DNA from: Myxococcales bacterium
GTDB taxonomy: Bacteria > Myxococcota_A > Polyangia > Fen-1088
Assembly: GCA_003170035.1 (NCBI GenBank)
Contig: PMZX01000155.1
Location: forward strand, 1,719-10,351
Length of the DNA stretch: 8,633 nt
Direction of reading: 5' to 3'
The position numbers were made by a program, and so were the translations under genes. This document shows positions 1 through 8,493 of this stretch, piece after piece (the first letter of the stretch is position 1; the number at the start of each line of letters is the position of its first letter). Under the pieces are notes generated by a model, which made no database searches, had not been told where the DNA came from, and was given only the letters and a program-made list of their open reading frames with translations.

Positions 1-1767
1 CACAGCAAGGATGTGGTGCGCCTCTTCCCCGAGGACACGCTGCTGGCCGAGATGGGGATTCACGCCTACGTGGGCGTGCCGTTGCGCGATGCCAACGGCC
101 GAAGCATCGGCATCCTGGTGGGCCTGTTTCGCCGCGACCTGGACGACGCGGAGTTGGCCGAATCGGTGTTGCTCTTCTTCGCGCCGCGGGTGGCCCTGGA
201 AATACAACAGGCGCGATCGGAAAGTGTCCTGCGCCAGCGCGACGAGGCCCTGCACCGTCTGATGGACTCGAACGTGGTTGGCTTCGTGGTGGCCGATCTG
301 GAGGGCCGTATTCTCGATGCCAACGACACGTACCTGGCCATGATCGGCTTCGATCGCGAAGATCTGGTCTTGGGGCGAATCCGCTGGCCCGAGATGGCGC
401 CGCCCGAAGCCGCGGACGAGCCGACCATGGTGCAGCGACTGCTGGCACACGGCTCGTCCAAAGCCTGGGAGGTGGAATGGGTACGCAAGGACGGGACGCA
501 CATGCACGTCGTGCTGGGCGGCGCGCTGCTGGACGCCAGCACGGGGCGGGTCGGCGCCTTCGTCCTCGACCAGACGGAGCACCGTCGCGCCGAACGCGAG
601 CGGCAGGAGGTGCTGGCGCGCGAGCACGCAGCCCTGGCCGAGGCTGAGGAGGCAAACCGGGCCAAGGATCGCTTCCTGGCGGTGGTATCCCACGAACTGC
701 GCAATCCCCTGTCGCCCATAACCTCGGCGGTGCAACTGCTCAAGGCCATCGCCCCGGCGGACGAGCGCGTGCAGAACGCGTTGCGCATCATCGACAGAAA
801 TGCGCGCCATGAGGCGCGTCTGGTGGATGACCTGCTCGACCTGTCACGCGCGGCGCGTGGCGCCCTGAACATCGAGCGCAAGCCCCTGGACTTGGGCCGG
901 CTGCTGGTGGATGTGCTGGGGACCATGCACGAGGATGCGAGGCGTGCGGGGATACACCTCGAGGGCACGTTCGAGCCTGGTCTGTGGGTGAACGCAGACG
1001 CCACGCGCATGAGTCAGGTCGCCATAAACCTTCTTTCCAACGCGCTCAAGTTTACCCCGACCGGCGGGCGGGTCACCGCGCGCCTGCAAGGCCACGGCGA
1101 CGGTGCGCGCTTCAGCGTCGAAGATTCCGGCATCGGTATCGAGCCCGAGCTTCTGTCGCGCTTGTTCACGCCCTTCGTGCAGGGGGCCAGCAGGACCTCA
1201 CGACCGGCGGGCATGGGTATCGGATTGTCGATCGTGCGGTCGCTGGTCGAGTTGCACGGAGGCAGCGCGCGGGTGGAAAGCGAGGGTCAGGGGCGGGGAG
1301 CGCGTTTCATTGTCGAGTTGCCCATCGTCGCGCCGCCGCCGGCGGCCGAGGTGCCCGCCCCGCTTGCGCCCACCGGACCAAGCATCTTGGTGGTCGAGGA
1401 CAATGACGACGCCCGCGAGATGGTCGCCACCTGCCTGGGCATGCTGGGCTACTCGGTGGCAGCCTGTGCGACCGGCGAGGCGGCTCTGGACTGGCTTGGT
1501 CGGGAGCGGCCGGGCGTGATCCTGGTCGACATCGGCCTGCCCGGCATCGACGGTTACCAATTCCTGCGTGGGGCGCGCCTGGTAGCGGGCTGTGCCTCGA
1601 TCCCTGCGCTCGCGGTGACCGCTCTTGGGGGGCCGGACGACCTGAAACGCACGCGGGAGGCGGGTTTTGCCGGGCACGTGGTGAAGCCGTTCGATGTGGA
1701 CGAGCTGGCCCACCGGATTCACACCTTGCTGGTCGACGGCCGTCCGGCGGACGCGCCGCTCGCCTGA
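1..1767 (+). CDS. Hybrid sensor histidine kinase, GAF-PAS-HisKA-HATPase-REC, 5'-truncated by window edge
   Basis: The frame is open from base 1, so the true start and any N-terminal domains lie to the left. Seen in order: the C-terminal half of a GAF-like domain (about 1-205, AYVGVPLRD then GILVGLF); a PAS domain (about 250-590); a short Glu/Ala/Arg-rich helix; HisKA (about 660-855) with H-box SHELRNPLSP and the phospho-accepting His codon at 691-693; HATPase_c (about 985-1320) with N-box NLLSNALKF, G1 DSGIGI (1123-1140) and G2 GMGIG (1210-1224); a Pro/Ala linker; and a receiver domain (about 1381-1755) with acidic pair EDNDD, phospho-acceptor Asp at 1528-1530, Thr at 1618-1620 and Lys at 1684-1686. 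All catalytic residues are present. Known family role: the kinase autophosphorylates on His and passes the phosphate to its own receiver. No transmembrane segment is visible in this part. No DNA-binding output domain or adjacent regulator gene is seen, so the output is probably a separate phosphotransfer protein or another regulator (inference). The signal is unknown. Confidence 0.93.
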   Translation, partial: HSKDVVRLFPEDTLLAEMGIHAYVGVPLRDANGRSIGILVGLFRRDLDDAELAESVLLFFAPRVALEIQQARSESVLRQRDEALHRLMDSNVVGFVVADLEGRILDANDTYLAMIGFDREDLVLGRIRWPEMAPPEAADEPTMVQRLLAHGSSKAWEVEWVRKDGTHMHVVLGGALLDASTGRVGAFVLDQTEHRRAERERQEVLAREHAALAEAEEANRAKDRFLAVVSHELRNPLSPITSAVQLLKAIAPADERVQNALRIIDRNARHEARLVDDLLDLSRAARGALNIERKPLDLGRLLVDVLGTMHEDARRAGIHLEGTFEPGLWVNADATRMSQVAINLLSNALKFTPTGGRVTARLQGHGDGARFSVEDSGIGIEPELLSRLFTPFVQGASRTSRPAGMGIGLSIVRSLVELHGGSARVESEGQGRGARFIVELPIVAPPPAAEVPAPLAPTGPSILVVEDNDDAREMVATCLGMLGYSVAACATGEAALDWLGRERPGVILVDIGLPGIDGYQFLRGARLVAGCASIPALAVTALGGPDDLKRTREAGFAGHVVKPFDVDELAHRIHTLLVDGRPADAPLA

Positions 1768-1783
1768 CCGGCGGCTTGCAGGC

Positions 1784-2095
1784 CTAAGTTCCGTAGCCTC
1801 CCTGGTCGACTTTCGTCAACCGCTCGCCCATGAACGTTAGGACTATTTCCAGGGTGTAGGGCCCGAAGTCGTAGATCCAGAGTTCCCCCACTTTGTATCT
1901 GTCACACTCGTCGCAGTCGCTCGCGATCAGATCCTCGCGCGTCTTGGGAGGACCGCAGATCTTAATGACCTTCTTCATTGAAAATCCGGCCTCCACCAGT
2001 CGGTCGTTCTTGGGACAGCGAAAACCCTCGCCGAAAACGGGAGTTTCGACGGCAACCAACAACAGGCCGGCGAGGAAAAGACCACGCAAGAACAT
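1784..2095 (-). CDS. Small secreted DUF2845 domain protein
   Basis: A 103-residue protein that opens with a signal peptide: a basic start (MFLRG), a hydrophobic core [11 protein letters not shown], and a probable signal peptidase I site after VFG (residue 22). The mature part matches what I know of DUF2845: an early FRC motif (Cys27), an amphipathic helix, an ICGPP turn (Cys47), a W-x-Y-x-FGP strand (residues 73-79), and the terminal hallmark GGYG. Family members are small periplasmic or secreted proteins of unknown function. Unusual here is an acidic loop with Cys61-x-x-Cys64 (SDCDECDRY), giving four Cys in about 81 mature residues. The ATG is set by AGGAGG (plus-strand 2100-2105) four bases upstream. 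The gene follows lon by 75 bp on the same strand but is separated from it by a hairpin, and it converges on the kinase gene with only 16 bp between the stop codons. Family assignment is from motif recall; no function is claimed. Confidence 0.82.
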   Translation of the reverse strand: MFLRGLFLAGLLLVAVETPVFGEGFRCPKNDRLVEAGFSMKKVIKICGPPKTREDLIASDCDECDRYKVGELWIYDFGPYTLEIVLTFMGERLTKVDQGGYGT

Positions 2096-2099
2096 GCTG

Positions 2100-2105
2100 C
2101 CTCCT
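2100..2105 (-). promoter_or_regulatory. Shine-Dalgarno site of the DUF2845 gene
   Basis: On the minus strand this reads AGGAGG, four bases before the ATG whose first base is at 2095. It is the strongest ribosome binding site in the window and fixes the start of the small secreted protein. Confidence 0.7.
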
Positions 2106-2118
2106 GCAGTCGCTGACG

Positions 2119-2124
2119 ATTCTA
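2119..2124 (-). promoter_or_regulatory. Possible -10 element for the DUF2845 gene
   Basis: The minus strand reads TAGAAT, five of six matches to TATAAT, 23 bases before the ATG. No good -35 hexamer is seen 16-18 bases further upstream, where the sequence is C/T-rich. If real, it would give the small gene its own promoter downstream of the lon hairpin. Weak evidence. Confidence 0.25.
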
Positions 2125-2149
2125 GTGTACTGCAACCAGCCCGAGGAAT

Positions 2150-2170
2150 CGACCACGTTGGCCGTGGTCG
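2150..2170 (-). terminator. Hairpin immediately after the lon stop codon
   Basis: Two perfect 8-base complementary arms (CGACCACG at 2150-2157 and CGTGGTCG at 2163-2170) enclose a 5-base loop. The hairpin begins at the base next to the lon stop codon (plus-strand 2171-2173). On the lon strand it is followed by ATTCCTCGG, so the U-run of a classic intrinsic terminator is lacking. It may be a weak or factor-assisted terminator, or a 3'-end stabilising hairpin that lowers read-through into the DUF2845 gene. Confidence 0.5.
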
Positions 2171-4690
<2,520 letters not shown>

Positions 4691-4696
4691 GGGCGG

Positions 4697-4704
4697 CCCT
4701 TTCC
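4697..4704 (-). promoter_or_regulatory. Ribosome binding site deciding the TTG start of lon
   Basis: The minus strand reads GGAAAGGG, six bases before the TTG at 4690-4688. No in-frame ATG or GTG with a better site is seen upstream, so this purine-rich site is the main support for the non-canonical TTG start. Confidence 0.55.
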
Positions 4705-4737
4705 GCGCGGCTGCTGGCAGCCGAAACGCTGGGCGCG

Positions 4738-4767
4738 ATCGTATCAGCGGCTGATCAGAGGGGCCAA
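4738..4767 (-). promoter_or_regulatory. Candidate vegetative promoter for lon
   Basis: On the minus strand, TTGGCC (plus 4762-4767) and TACGAT (plus 4738-4743) are separated by 18 bases. Each matches four of six bases of the sigma-70-type consensus, and they lie 48-77 bases before the lon start. The spacer contains a perfect dyad (4743-4755). The spacing is reasonable but the matches are modest. Confidence 0.3.
4743..4755. repeat. Perfect inverted repeat ATCAGC-G-GCTGAT, possible operator
   Basis: Two exact 6-base arms flank one central base. The repeat sits within and beside the candidate lon promoter and directly abuts an overlapping 8-base palindrome CTGATCAG (4751-4758). This layout suits a dimeric regulator, but no regulator gene is in the window. 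The role is inferred from position only. Confidence 0.35.
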
Positions 4768-4774
4768 TTTCTGC

Positions 4775-4800
4775 ATGGTTCGTCGTTTGGGTTCCTCAAG
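4775..4800 (-). promoter_or_regulatory. Candidate heat-shock (sigma-32-like) promoter for lon
   Basis: On the minus strand, CTTGAG (plus 4795-4800) and AACCAT (plus 4775-4780) are separated by 14 bases. They resemble the sigma-32 pattern CTTGAA, 13-15 bases, CCCCAT, matching five of six and four of six. Lon is heat-shock induced in several proteobacteria, which gives the match some prior support. It lies about 85 bases before the lon start. Confidence 0.28.
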
Positions 4801-4923
4801 AAAGGGGCACGTCCGGCAGGATAGCCGCCCGTCGCTGAGAACCCAGCGGGGAGAGGGAAGGACACAGGGCCGGAGCGGGCGGAGGGCCGGGATCCGTGCC
4901 TTTCCCAATTTGCCCGGCTCGGG

Positions 4924-4929
4924 TATTCT
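4924..4929 (+). promoter_or_regulatory. Candidate -10 element placed for a leaderless transcript of the lipoprotein gene
   Basis: TATTCT matches four of six bases of TATAAT and the looser TANNNT pattern. It ends six bases before the GTG start at 4936, so a start point seven bases downstream would fall on the GTG itself. TTTCCC at 4901-4906, 17 bases upstream, is a poor -35. No Shine-Dalgarno sequence lies between this element and the GTG, which is consistent with a leaderless mRNA. Confidence 0.3.
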
Positions 4930-4935
4930 GCCGGC

Positions 4936-5676
4936 GTGAAAAAACATCGACGATCCGAGCACCAATTCACTTTCCGGCTCCCGGCACTCGCGGCGCTGCT
5001 GTTTTTGCCCGCCTGCATTATGCCAGGCCAGAAACCCGCGTTCGGCACCGACTCCGTCGTGCTTGACTCGTGCAACGAAGGGCTGATCGACAACGGCGAG
5101 GACGGCAACAACCAGGTGCTGGTGCGCGACGGCCGCAACGGCTACTGGTACACCTACGTCGACGAGGCCGGGTCGACCGTGATCCCCGAGGCTGGATCGC
5201 GCGGCGGCACCTTCAGCATGTCGCCCGGCGGGGCCCATGGTTCGAAGTACGCGGCCAACGTGCAGGGGCGGGTGGCCGGCGGAAGCGGCGTCGTGTTTGG
5301 TGCCGTGGGCATGAATTTCGTGGATCCCAAGGGCCCCTACGATGCCTCTCGCTACAACGGCCTGGCCTTCTGGGCGCGCAAAGGGGCCGGCTCGATGGGC
5401 AAGGTCCGACTCAAGGTACCGGATGTCAGCACGGATCCCGAGGGCGGCGTGTGCCGCGAGTGCTTCAACGACTTCGGCATGGACCTCAATCTCACCGAGT
5501 CCTGGCAGCGTTTCGTATTCCCCTTCAAGAAGATGAAGCAGCTACCCGACTGGGGCTCGCCCCGGCGACATTCCATCGACAAGAGCAAGCTCTACGGTAT
5601 CCAGTGGCAGGTGAACACGCCAGGCGCCGCCATCGATGTCTGGATCGATGATGTGGAGTTCGTGGGATGCCAATAG
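4936..5676 (+). CDS. Surface/periplasmic lipoprotein with carbohydrate-binding-like (CBM11/CIA30-type) domain
   Basis: A 246-residue protein. The GTG start gives a lipoprotein signal: basic n-region MKKHRR, a hydrophobic stretch, and lipobox LPAC with Cys27 as the lipidation site; the residue after Cys is Ile, with no Asp retention signal. The mature part (about 40-246) looks like one beta-sandwich of the galactose-binding-like/CBM11-CIA30 type, often found in myxobacterial secreted proteins: an EDGNNQ motif (55-60), aromatic GYWYTYVD (69-76), [18 protein letters not shown], a [12 protein letters not shown] strand, WQRFVFPF, and a closing YGIQWQVN...[10 protein letters not shown]. Cys46 and Cys245 lie at opposite ends of the domain and could close it by a disulfide; Cys173-x-x-Cys176 could be a second pair. 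No catalytic motif is seen. The stop overlaps the start of the downstream GH48 gene by 10 nt, so the two are probably co-translated. Likely role, inferred: hold cellulose or another glucan at the cell surface for the enzyme. Ligand unknown. Confidence 0.85.
   Translation: MKKHRRSEHQFTFRLPALAALLFLPACIMPGQKPAFGTDSVVLDSCNEGLIDNGEDGNNQVLVRDGRNGYWYTYVDEAGSTVIPEAGSRGGTFSMSPGGAHGSKYAANVQGRVAGGSGVVFGAVGMNFVDPKGPYDASRYNGLAFWARKGAGSMGKVRLKVPDVSTDPEGGVCRECFNDFGMDLNLTESWQRFVFPFKKMKQLPDWGSPRRHSIDKSKLYGIQWQVNTPGAAIDVWIDDVEFVGCQ
5655..5658 (+). promoter_or_regulatory. Internal ribosome binding site for the GH48 gene
   Basis: GGAG lies inside the 3' end of the lipoprotein gene, eight bases before the ATG at 5667. 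With the 10-nt gene overlap it supports translational coupling of the two proteins. Confidence 0.5.
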
Positions 5677-7889
5677 CCCGCTTCTCCGTCGTCGTACTGG
5701 GGTTTGTGGGTGCGCTTCAGCTCTCCTGCTTGCAGACGGTAGCCCAGCAGCAAGCCGCCGCGCGAACCCCGCGTGCGCGCTCTCCGCGTGCGGCGGCGCG
5801 GCCCGGGGCCGCAAAGCCCGCGGCCGGAACGGTCGAGCCGGCCGAGTTCCCCAAGCCCGCGCCGTTTGTTCCGCCCCAGCACCCGGGCAAGACCGGCAAC
5901 GAGTACACGGATCGCTTCATCGCCCACTGGAACGCCCTGCACTCCCCTGCCAATGGCTACTTCAGCCCCGAGGGCATGCCCTACCACGCGGTGGAAACCC
6001 TGCTGGTCGAGGCGCCTGACTACGGCCATCACACCACGTCCGAGGCGTACAGCTACTGGCTGTGGCTGGAAGCCGCCTACGGCAAGATCGCCAAGGACTG
6101 GAAGCCGCTCGACCACGCCTGGGAGAACCTGGAGGCATACCTCATCCCCACGCCCGAGGATCAACCCACCACCGGCTCGTACGCTGATACCCACCCGGCG
6201 GTCTACGCGCCCGAGGAGGACCTGCCCAGCTCGTACCCCGTACCCTTCGATGCTGCGGCGCCGGTGGGTCACGATCCGCTCGCCAAGGAACTGCAAACCA
6301 CCTACGGCTCGCCCTTCATCTACGGCATGCACTGGATCATCGACATCGATAACTTCTACGGCTTCGGCCGGCGCGGCGATCGCGTGTCGCACCCGGCGCC
6401 CATCAACACGTTCCAGCGCGGGATGCAGGAATCGGTCTGGGAAGCCATTCCGCAGCCCTGCTGGGATGATTTCCAGTTCGGTGGCGAAAACGGGTTCCTC
6501 GACCTGTTCGTGAAACAGGACGGCGGCTACGCGCGCCAGTGGAAGTACACCGACGCTCCTGATGCCGACGCGCGCGCGGTGCAGGCCATGTACTGGGCCA
6601 AGCGCTGGGCCGATGAACAGGGCGCAGGCAGCGCGGTCGACGTCCTGGTCAAGAAGGCGTCCAAGATGGGCGACTATCTCCGCTACGCCCTGTTCGACAA
6701 GTACTTCAAGGAGATGGGTTGCCAGGATCCGAGCTGCCCGGCAGCCGAGGGCTACGGCGGCGCGCACTACTTGCTCTCGTGGTACTACGCCTGGGGCGGA
6801 TCTTTAGCCAAGGCAGCCGGCTGGTCGTGGCGCATTGGCGCCAGTGCCTCGCACAGTGGCTATCAAAACCCGTTTGCCGCCTACGTGCTGGCCAAAGAGA
6901 AGGCATTCAAGCCTGCGTCCCCGAACGCCGCGCGCGACTGGGGCACCAGCCTGGACCGCCAATTGGAATTCTATCGCTGGCTGCAATCCGCCGAAGGCGG
7001 CATGGCAGGCGGCGCGACCAATAGCTGGCGCGGCCGCTACGCTGTGCCGCCCCGGGGCACCACCACCTTCTACAGAATGGCCTACGACGAGGCGCCGGTC
7101 TACGCGGATCCGCCCAGCAACGAGTGGTTCGGCTTCCAGGCCTGGACCATGGACCGTGTGGCGCAGCTCTACTACGTCACCGGTGACGCACACGCCAAGC
7201 TGGTGCTCGACCGCTGGGTCAAGTGGGTCTTGGCCAACACCAAGCTGGGCAAAGACGGCAGCTTTGCCATTCCGTCCACGCTCCAGTGGAACGGCCAGCC
7301 GGAGATCAACTGGAACGAGAAGACGCGGAACTGGGACGCCAAGGACGCCGGCTACAACAAGACCCTGCACGTGAAAGTGAAGGACCACAGTCAGGACGTG
7401 GGCGTAACCGGCGCATTGGCGCGTGCCCTGCTCTTCTATTCAGCAAAGTCCGGCGATCACGCAGCCGCGCGCCTGGCCAAGGAACTGCTCGACCGGATGT
7501 GGAAGAAGTACTGGACCCCGAAAGGGGTAGCCAGTGAAGAAGCGCGCGTCGACTACAAGCGCTTTGGCGATCCGATCTACGTGCCGGCGGGCTGGCAGGG
7601 GGAGATGCCCAACGGCGATCGCGTCGAGCCCAGTTCCACCTTCATCAGCATTCGCTCGAAGTACAAGACCGATCCCGCGTGGCCAAAGGTGGAGGCGTTC
7701 ATCAAGGGCGGCCCGCCGCCGCGTTTCACCTACCACCGTTTCTGGGCGCAAGTGGACGTGGCGCTCGCCAATGCGACCATGGGGCAGCTCTACCCCGACG
7801 GGATCCCGTCGGCGAGCAAAGCCAAAGCGGAAAAGGCCGGAAAAGCAAAGAAGGGTAAGAAGCGCGGAGGACGGCGGGGCAAGAAGTAG
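5667..7889 (+). CDS. Secreted glycoside hydrolase family 48, reducing-end cellobiohydrolase (exocellulase)
   Basis: A 740-residue protein. An N-terminal signal peptide (residues 1-26, hydrophobic core [12 protein letters not shown], likely cleavage after TVA) is followed by an Ala/Pro/Arg-rich linker (27-72) and one GH48 catalytic domain (about 75-712). Family hallmarks are plain: [17 protein letters not shown] (96-112), [17 protein letters not shown] (115-131), [50 protein letters not shown] (294-307). GH48 enzymes are inverting and release cellobiose from the reducing ends of cellulose. Glu126 in TTSE aligns with the catalytic acid Glu55 of Clostridium Cel48F, and Glu115 with its Glu44. Asp301 lies 175 residues after Glu126, the same offset as Glu55 to the proposed base Asp230, though Asp299 is close and an alignment is needed. 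No CBM or dockerin is fused; the last 26 residues are a Lys/Arg-rich tail. Chitin or another glucan remains possible, since some GH48 proteins (insect) are chitinases. Confidence 0.96.
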   Translation: MPIARFSVVVLGFVGALQLSCLQTVAQQQAAARTPRARSPRAAARPGAAKPAAGTVEPAEFPKPAPFVPPQHPGKTGNEYTDRFIAHWNALHSPANGYFSPEGMPYHAVETLLVEAPDYGHHTTSEAYSYWLWLEAAYGKIAKDWKPLDHAWENLEAYLIPTPEDQPTTGSYADTHPAVYAPEEDLPSSYPVPFDAAAPVGHDPLAKELQTTYGSPFIYGMHWIIDIDNFYGFGRRGDRVSHPAPINTFQRGMQESVWEAIPQPCWDDFQFGGENGFLDLFVKQDGGYARQWKYTDAPDADARAVQAMYWAKRWADEQGAGSAVDVLVKKASKMGDYLRYALFDKYFKEMGCQDPSCPAAEGYGGAHYLLSWYYAWGGSLAKAAGWSWRIGASASHSGYQNPFAAYVLAKEKAFKPASPNAARDWGTSLDRQLEFYRWLQSAEGGMAGGATNSWRGRYAVPPRGTTTFYRMAYDEAPVYADPPSNEWFGFQAWTMDRVAQLYYVTGDAHAKLVLDRWVKWVLANTKLGKDGSFAIPSTLQWNGQPEINWNEKTRNWDAKDAGYNKTLHVKVKDHSQDVGVTGALARALLFYSAKSGDHAAARLAKELLDRMWKKYWTPKGVASEEARVDYKRFGDPIYVPAGWQGEMPNGDRVEPSSTFISIRSKYKTDPAWPKVEAFIKGGPPPRFTYHRFWAQVDVALANATMGQLYPDGIPSASKAKAEKAGKAKKGKKRGGRRGKK
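7812..7886 (+). other. Coding segment for the basic C-terminal tail of the GH48 protein
   Basis: The last 25-26 codons of the GH48 gene encode a low-complexity tail (from about residue 715) with about ten Lys, three Arg and one Glu, plus Ala, Gly and Ser. The DNA becomes A/G-rich. It follows the end of the catalytic domain (near LYPDG) and replaces the dockerin or CBM seen on many GH48 enzymes. A role in binding anionic surface polymers is conceivable but not shown. Confidence 0.8.
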
Positions 7890-7962
7890 CGGGAGCGCGC
7901 GGAAGGTGGATCCGCCTCGCGGGCCAGGCATGGCACCCCGACGAGCGTCGCGGCCCACAGCG

Positions 7963-7974
7963 GGATCGCGATCC
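7963..7974. repeat. Perfect 12-bp palindrome GGATCGCGATCC
   Basis: The sequence equals its own reverse complement over 12 bases, 73 bases after the GH48 stop. It could be a protein-binding site. No T-run follows, so it is not a convincing intrinsic terminator. Confidence 0.6.
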
Positions 7975-8002
7975 GACGCAGAAAGACCCATTCAAACGCT
8001 TT

Positions 8003-8016
8003 GCCCTCCGGAGGGC
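8003..8016. repeat. Perfect 14-bp palindrome GCCCTCCGGAGGGC
   Basis: The longest uninterrupted palindrome I found in the window, about 115 bases beyond the GH48 stop. In RNA the 7-base arms could form a hairpin with a tight loop. No U-run follows on either strand. Its role is unknown; a transcript 3' end or a binding site are the simple options. Confidence 0.6.
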
Positions 8017-8458
8017 CACGACGATCACAACTGGGAGAACCGGTTGTTCCTCCTTGGTTCAGCCCGCGTCGGATCAACGCCCAGTTGGAAGCGGAACCCA
8101 CACACCAAACGTGCGCAACCATGCAATGTCCAGTGTGCCGTTCAATAGGCAACCTGCCGAAACGGGGAAAGTGCGCGGGCGGAGATCTCCAGGGGATTCC
8201 GGGGCCAAAGATCTCTTCCTGATCTCTCGGCCACCCTCCGGCGGGGCGGCCGGGCACAGCCGCTTTGCCACCGCCCAAGCGTCCTGCGCAAGGCGCCCAG
8301 CGCGGCTCCGGAAAACCGACGGCAAGAAAGCAGAAGGGCAGCGTCCAGCCGGAAGCCAGCAAAGGCGCGGCGCCAATAGCGCCTGCTGCTCGAATGGAAG
8401 TGCGTCGACGACAGCATCGCGCGGGCTTTCGTATAGTTTGCTGCCCCTGGGAAACAGC

Positions 8459-8486
8459 TTGCCGGCAGCGTATATGGGAGTAATAT
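8459..8486 (+). promoter_or_regulatory. Candidate promoter of the brnT-like gene
   Basis: TTGCCG (8459-8464) and TAATAT (8481-8486) are separated by 16 bases, each matching four of six sigma-70-type positions. The predicted transcription start falls at about 8493, at the GTG start codon, so the mRNA could be leaderless or have almost no leader. The -10 overlaps the inverted repeat at 8470-8488. Confidence 0.35.
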
Positions 8487-8488
8487 AC
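8470..8488. repeat. Inverted repeat GTATAT-N7-ATATAC, candidate TA operator
   Basis: Two exact 6-base arms (8470-8475, 8483-8488) are separated by GGGAGTA. The dyad is AT-rich in a GC-rich setting, covers the candidate -10 region, and ends five bases before the toxin start. BrnTA modules are known to repress their own promoter through the BrnA antitoxin or the BrnT-BrnA complex, so this is a natural operator candidate. That role is inferred. Confidence 0.45.
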
Positions 8489-8493
8489 ATGTC

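Larger units (their letters stand above)
4691..4935. other. Divergent intergenic region between lon and the lipoprotein/GH48 operon
   Basis: This 245-bp spacer must hold the promoters for both directions. Its left half carries the lon ribosome binding site, two candidate lon promoters and the ATCAGC dyad. Its right half has a purine-rich run (about 4846-4885), a weak hairpin of 5-base arms (CGCTG 4833-4837 with CAGCG 4844-4848), and a TATTCT element just before the GTG at 4936. No gene is seen. Confidence 0.6.
7890..8493. other. 604-bp region with no supportable gene; several palindromes
   Basis: Frames on both strands are open in places (for example minus strand 8362-7790 and 8577-8074), but their translations show no family motifs, no consistent start with a ribosome binding site, and they run antisense into the GH48 or brnT-like genes. 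The stretch looks less GC-biased than the flanking genes. It holds perfect palindromes at 7963-7974, 8003-8016 and 8181-8190, and repeated GATCTC at 8183-8188, 8210-8215 and 8221-8226. No tRNA, CRISPR or IS end is recognised. It may contain decayed sequence or untranslated and regulatory DNA. Confidence 0.55.

Noticed and set aside
66..1010. Minus-strand open frame of 314 codons opposite the kinase
   Set aside because: Low-complexity Arg/Ser/Ala-rich translation, antisense to intact PAS and HisKA domains; a shadow frame.
1755..1775. Possible bidirectional terminator between the convergent kinase and DUF2845 genes (GCCGC/GCGGC arms)
   Set aside because: Only 5-base arms with an 11-base loop, no T-run on either side, and partly inside coding sequence.
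5724..5732. Possible lipobox in the GH48 signal peptide (LQLSC, Cys21)
   Set aside because: The -3 residue is Gln rather than Leu/Val/Ile, and a good signal peptidase I site (TVA) follows five residues later, so ordinary secretion is more likely.
5592..6767. Long minus-strand open frame (391 codons) across the lipoprotein end and the GH48 gene
   Set aside because: It lies antisense to a clear GH48 domain, has no family motif, and is explained by high GC at third codon positions.
7921..7956. Possible terminator after the GH48 gene (GGGCC/GGCCC enclosing CGACG/CGTCG)
   Set aside because: Short interrupted stems and no T-run; in GC-rich DNA such pairings are expected by chance.
8181..8226. GATCTC repeats as the start of a repeat array
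   Set aside because: Three copies of six bases at irregular spacing with no conserved spacer length; not CRISPR-like.
7790..8362. Minus-strand open frame of 190 codons after the GH48 gene, with a hydrophobic stretch (IAIPLWAATLVGVPCLA)
   Set aside because: No recognisable family, it runs into the GH48 coding region, and no ribosome binding site stands out. The hydrophobic stretch alone is not enough.
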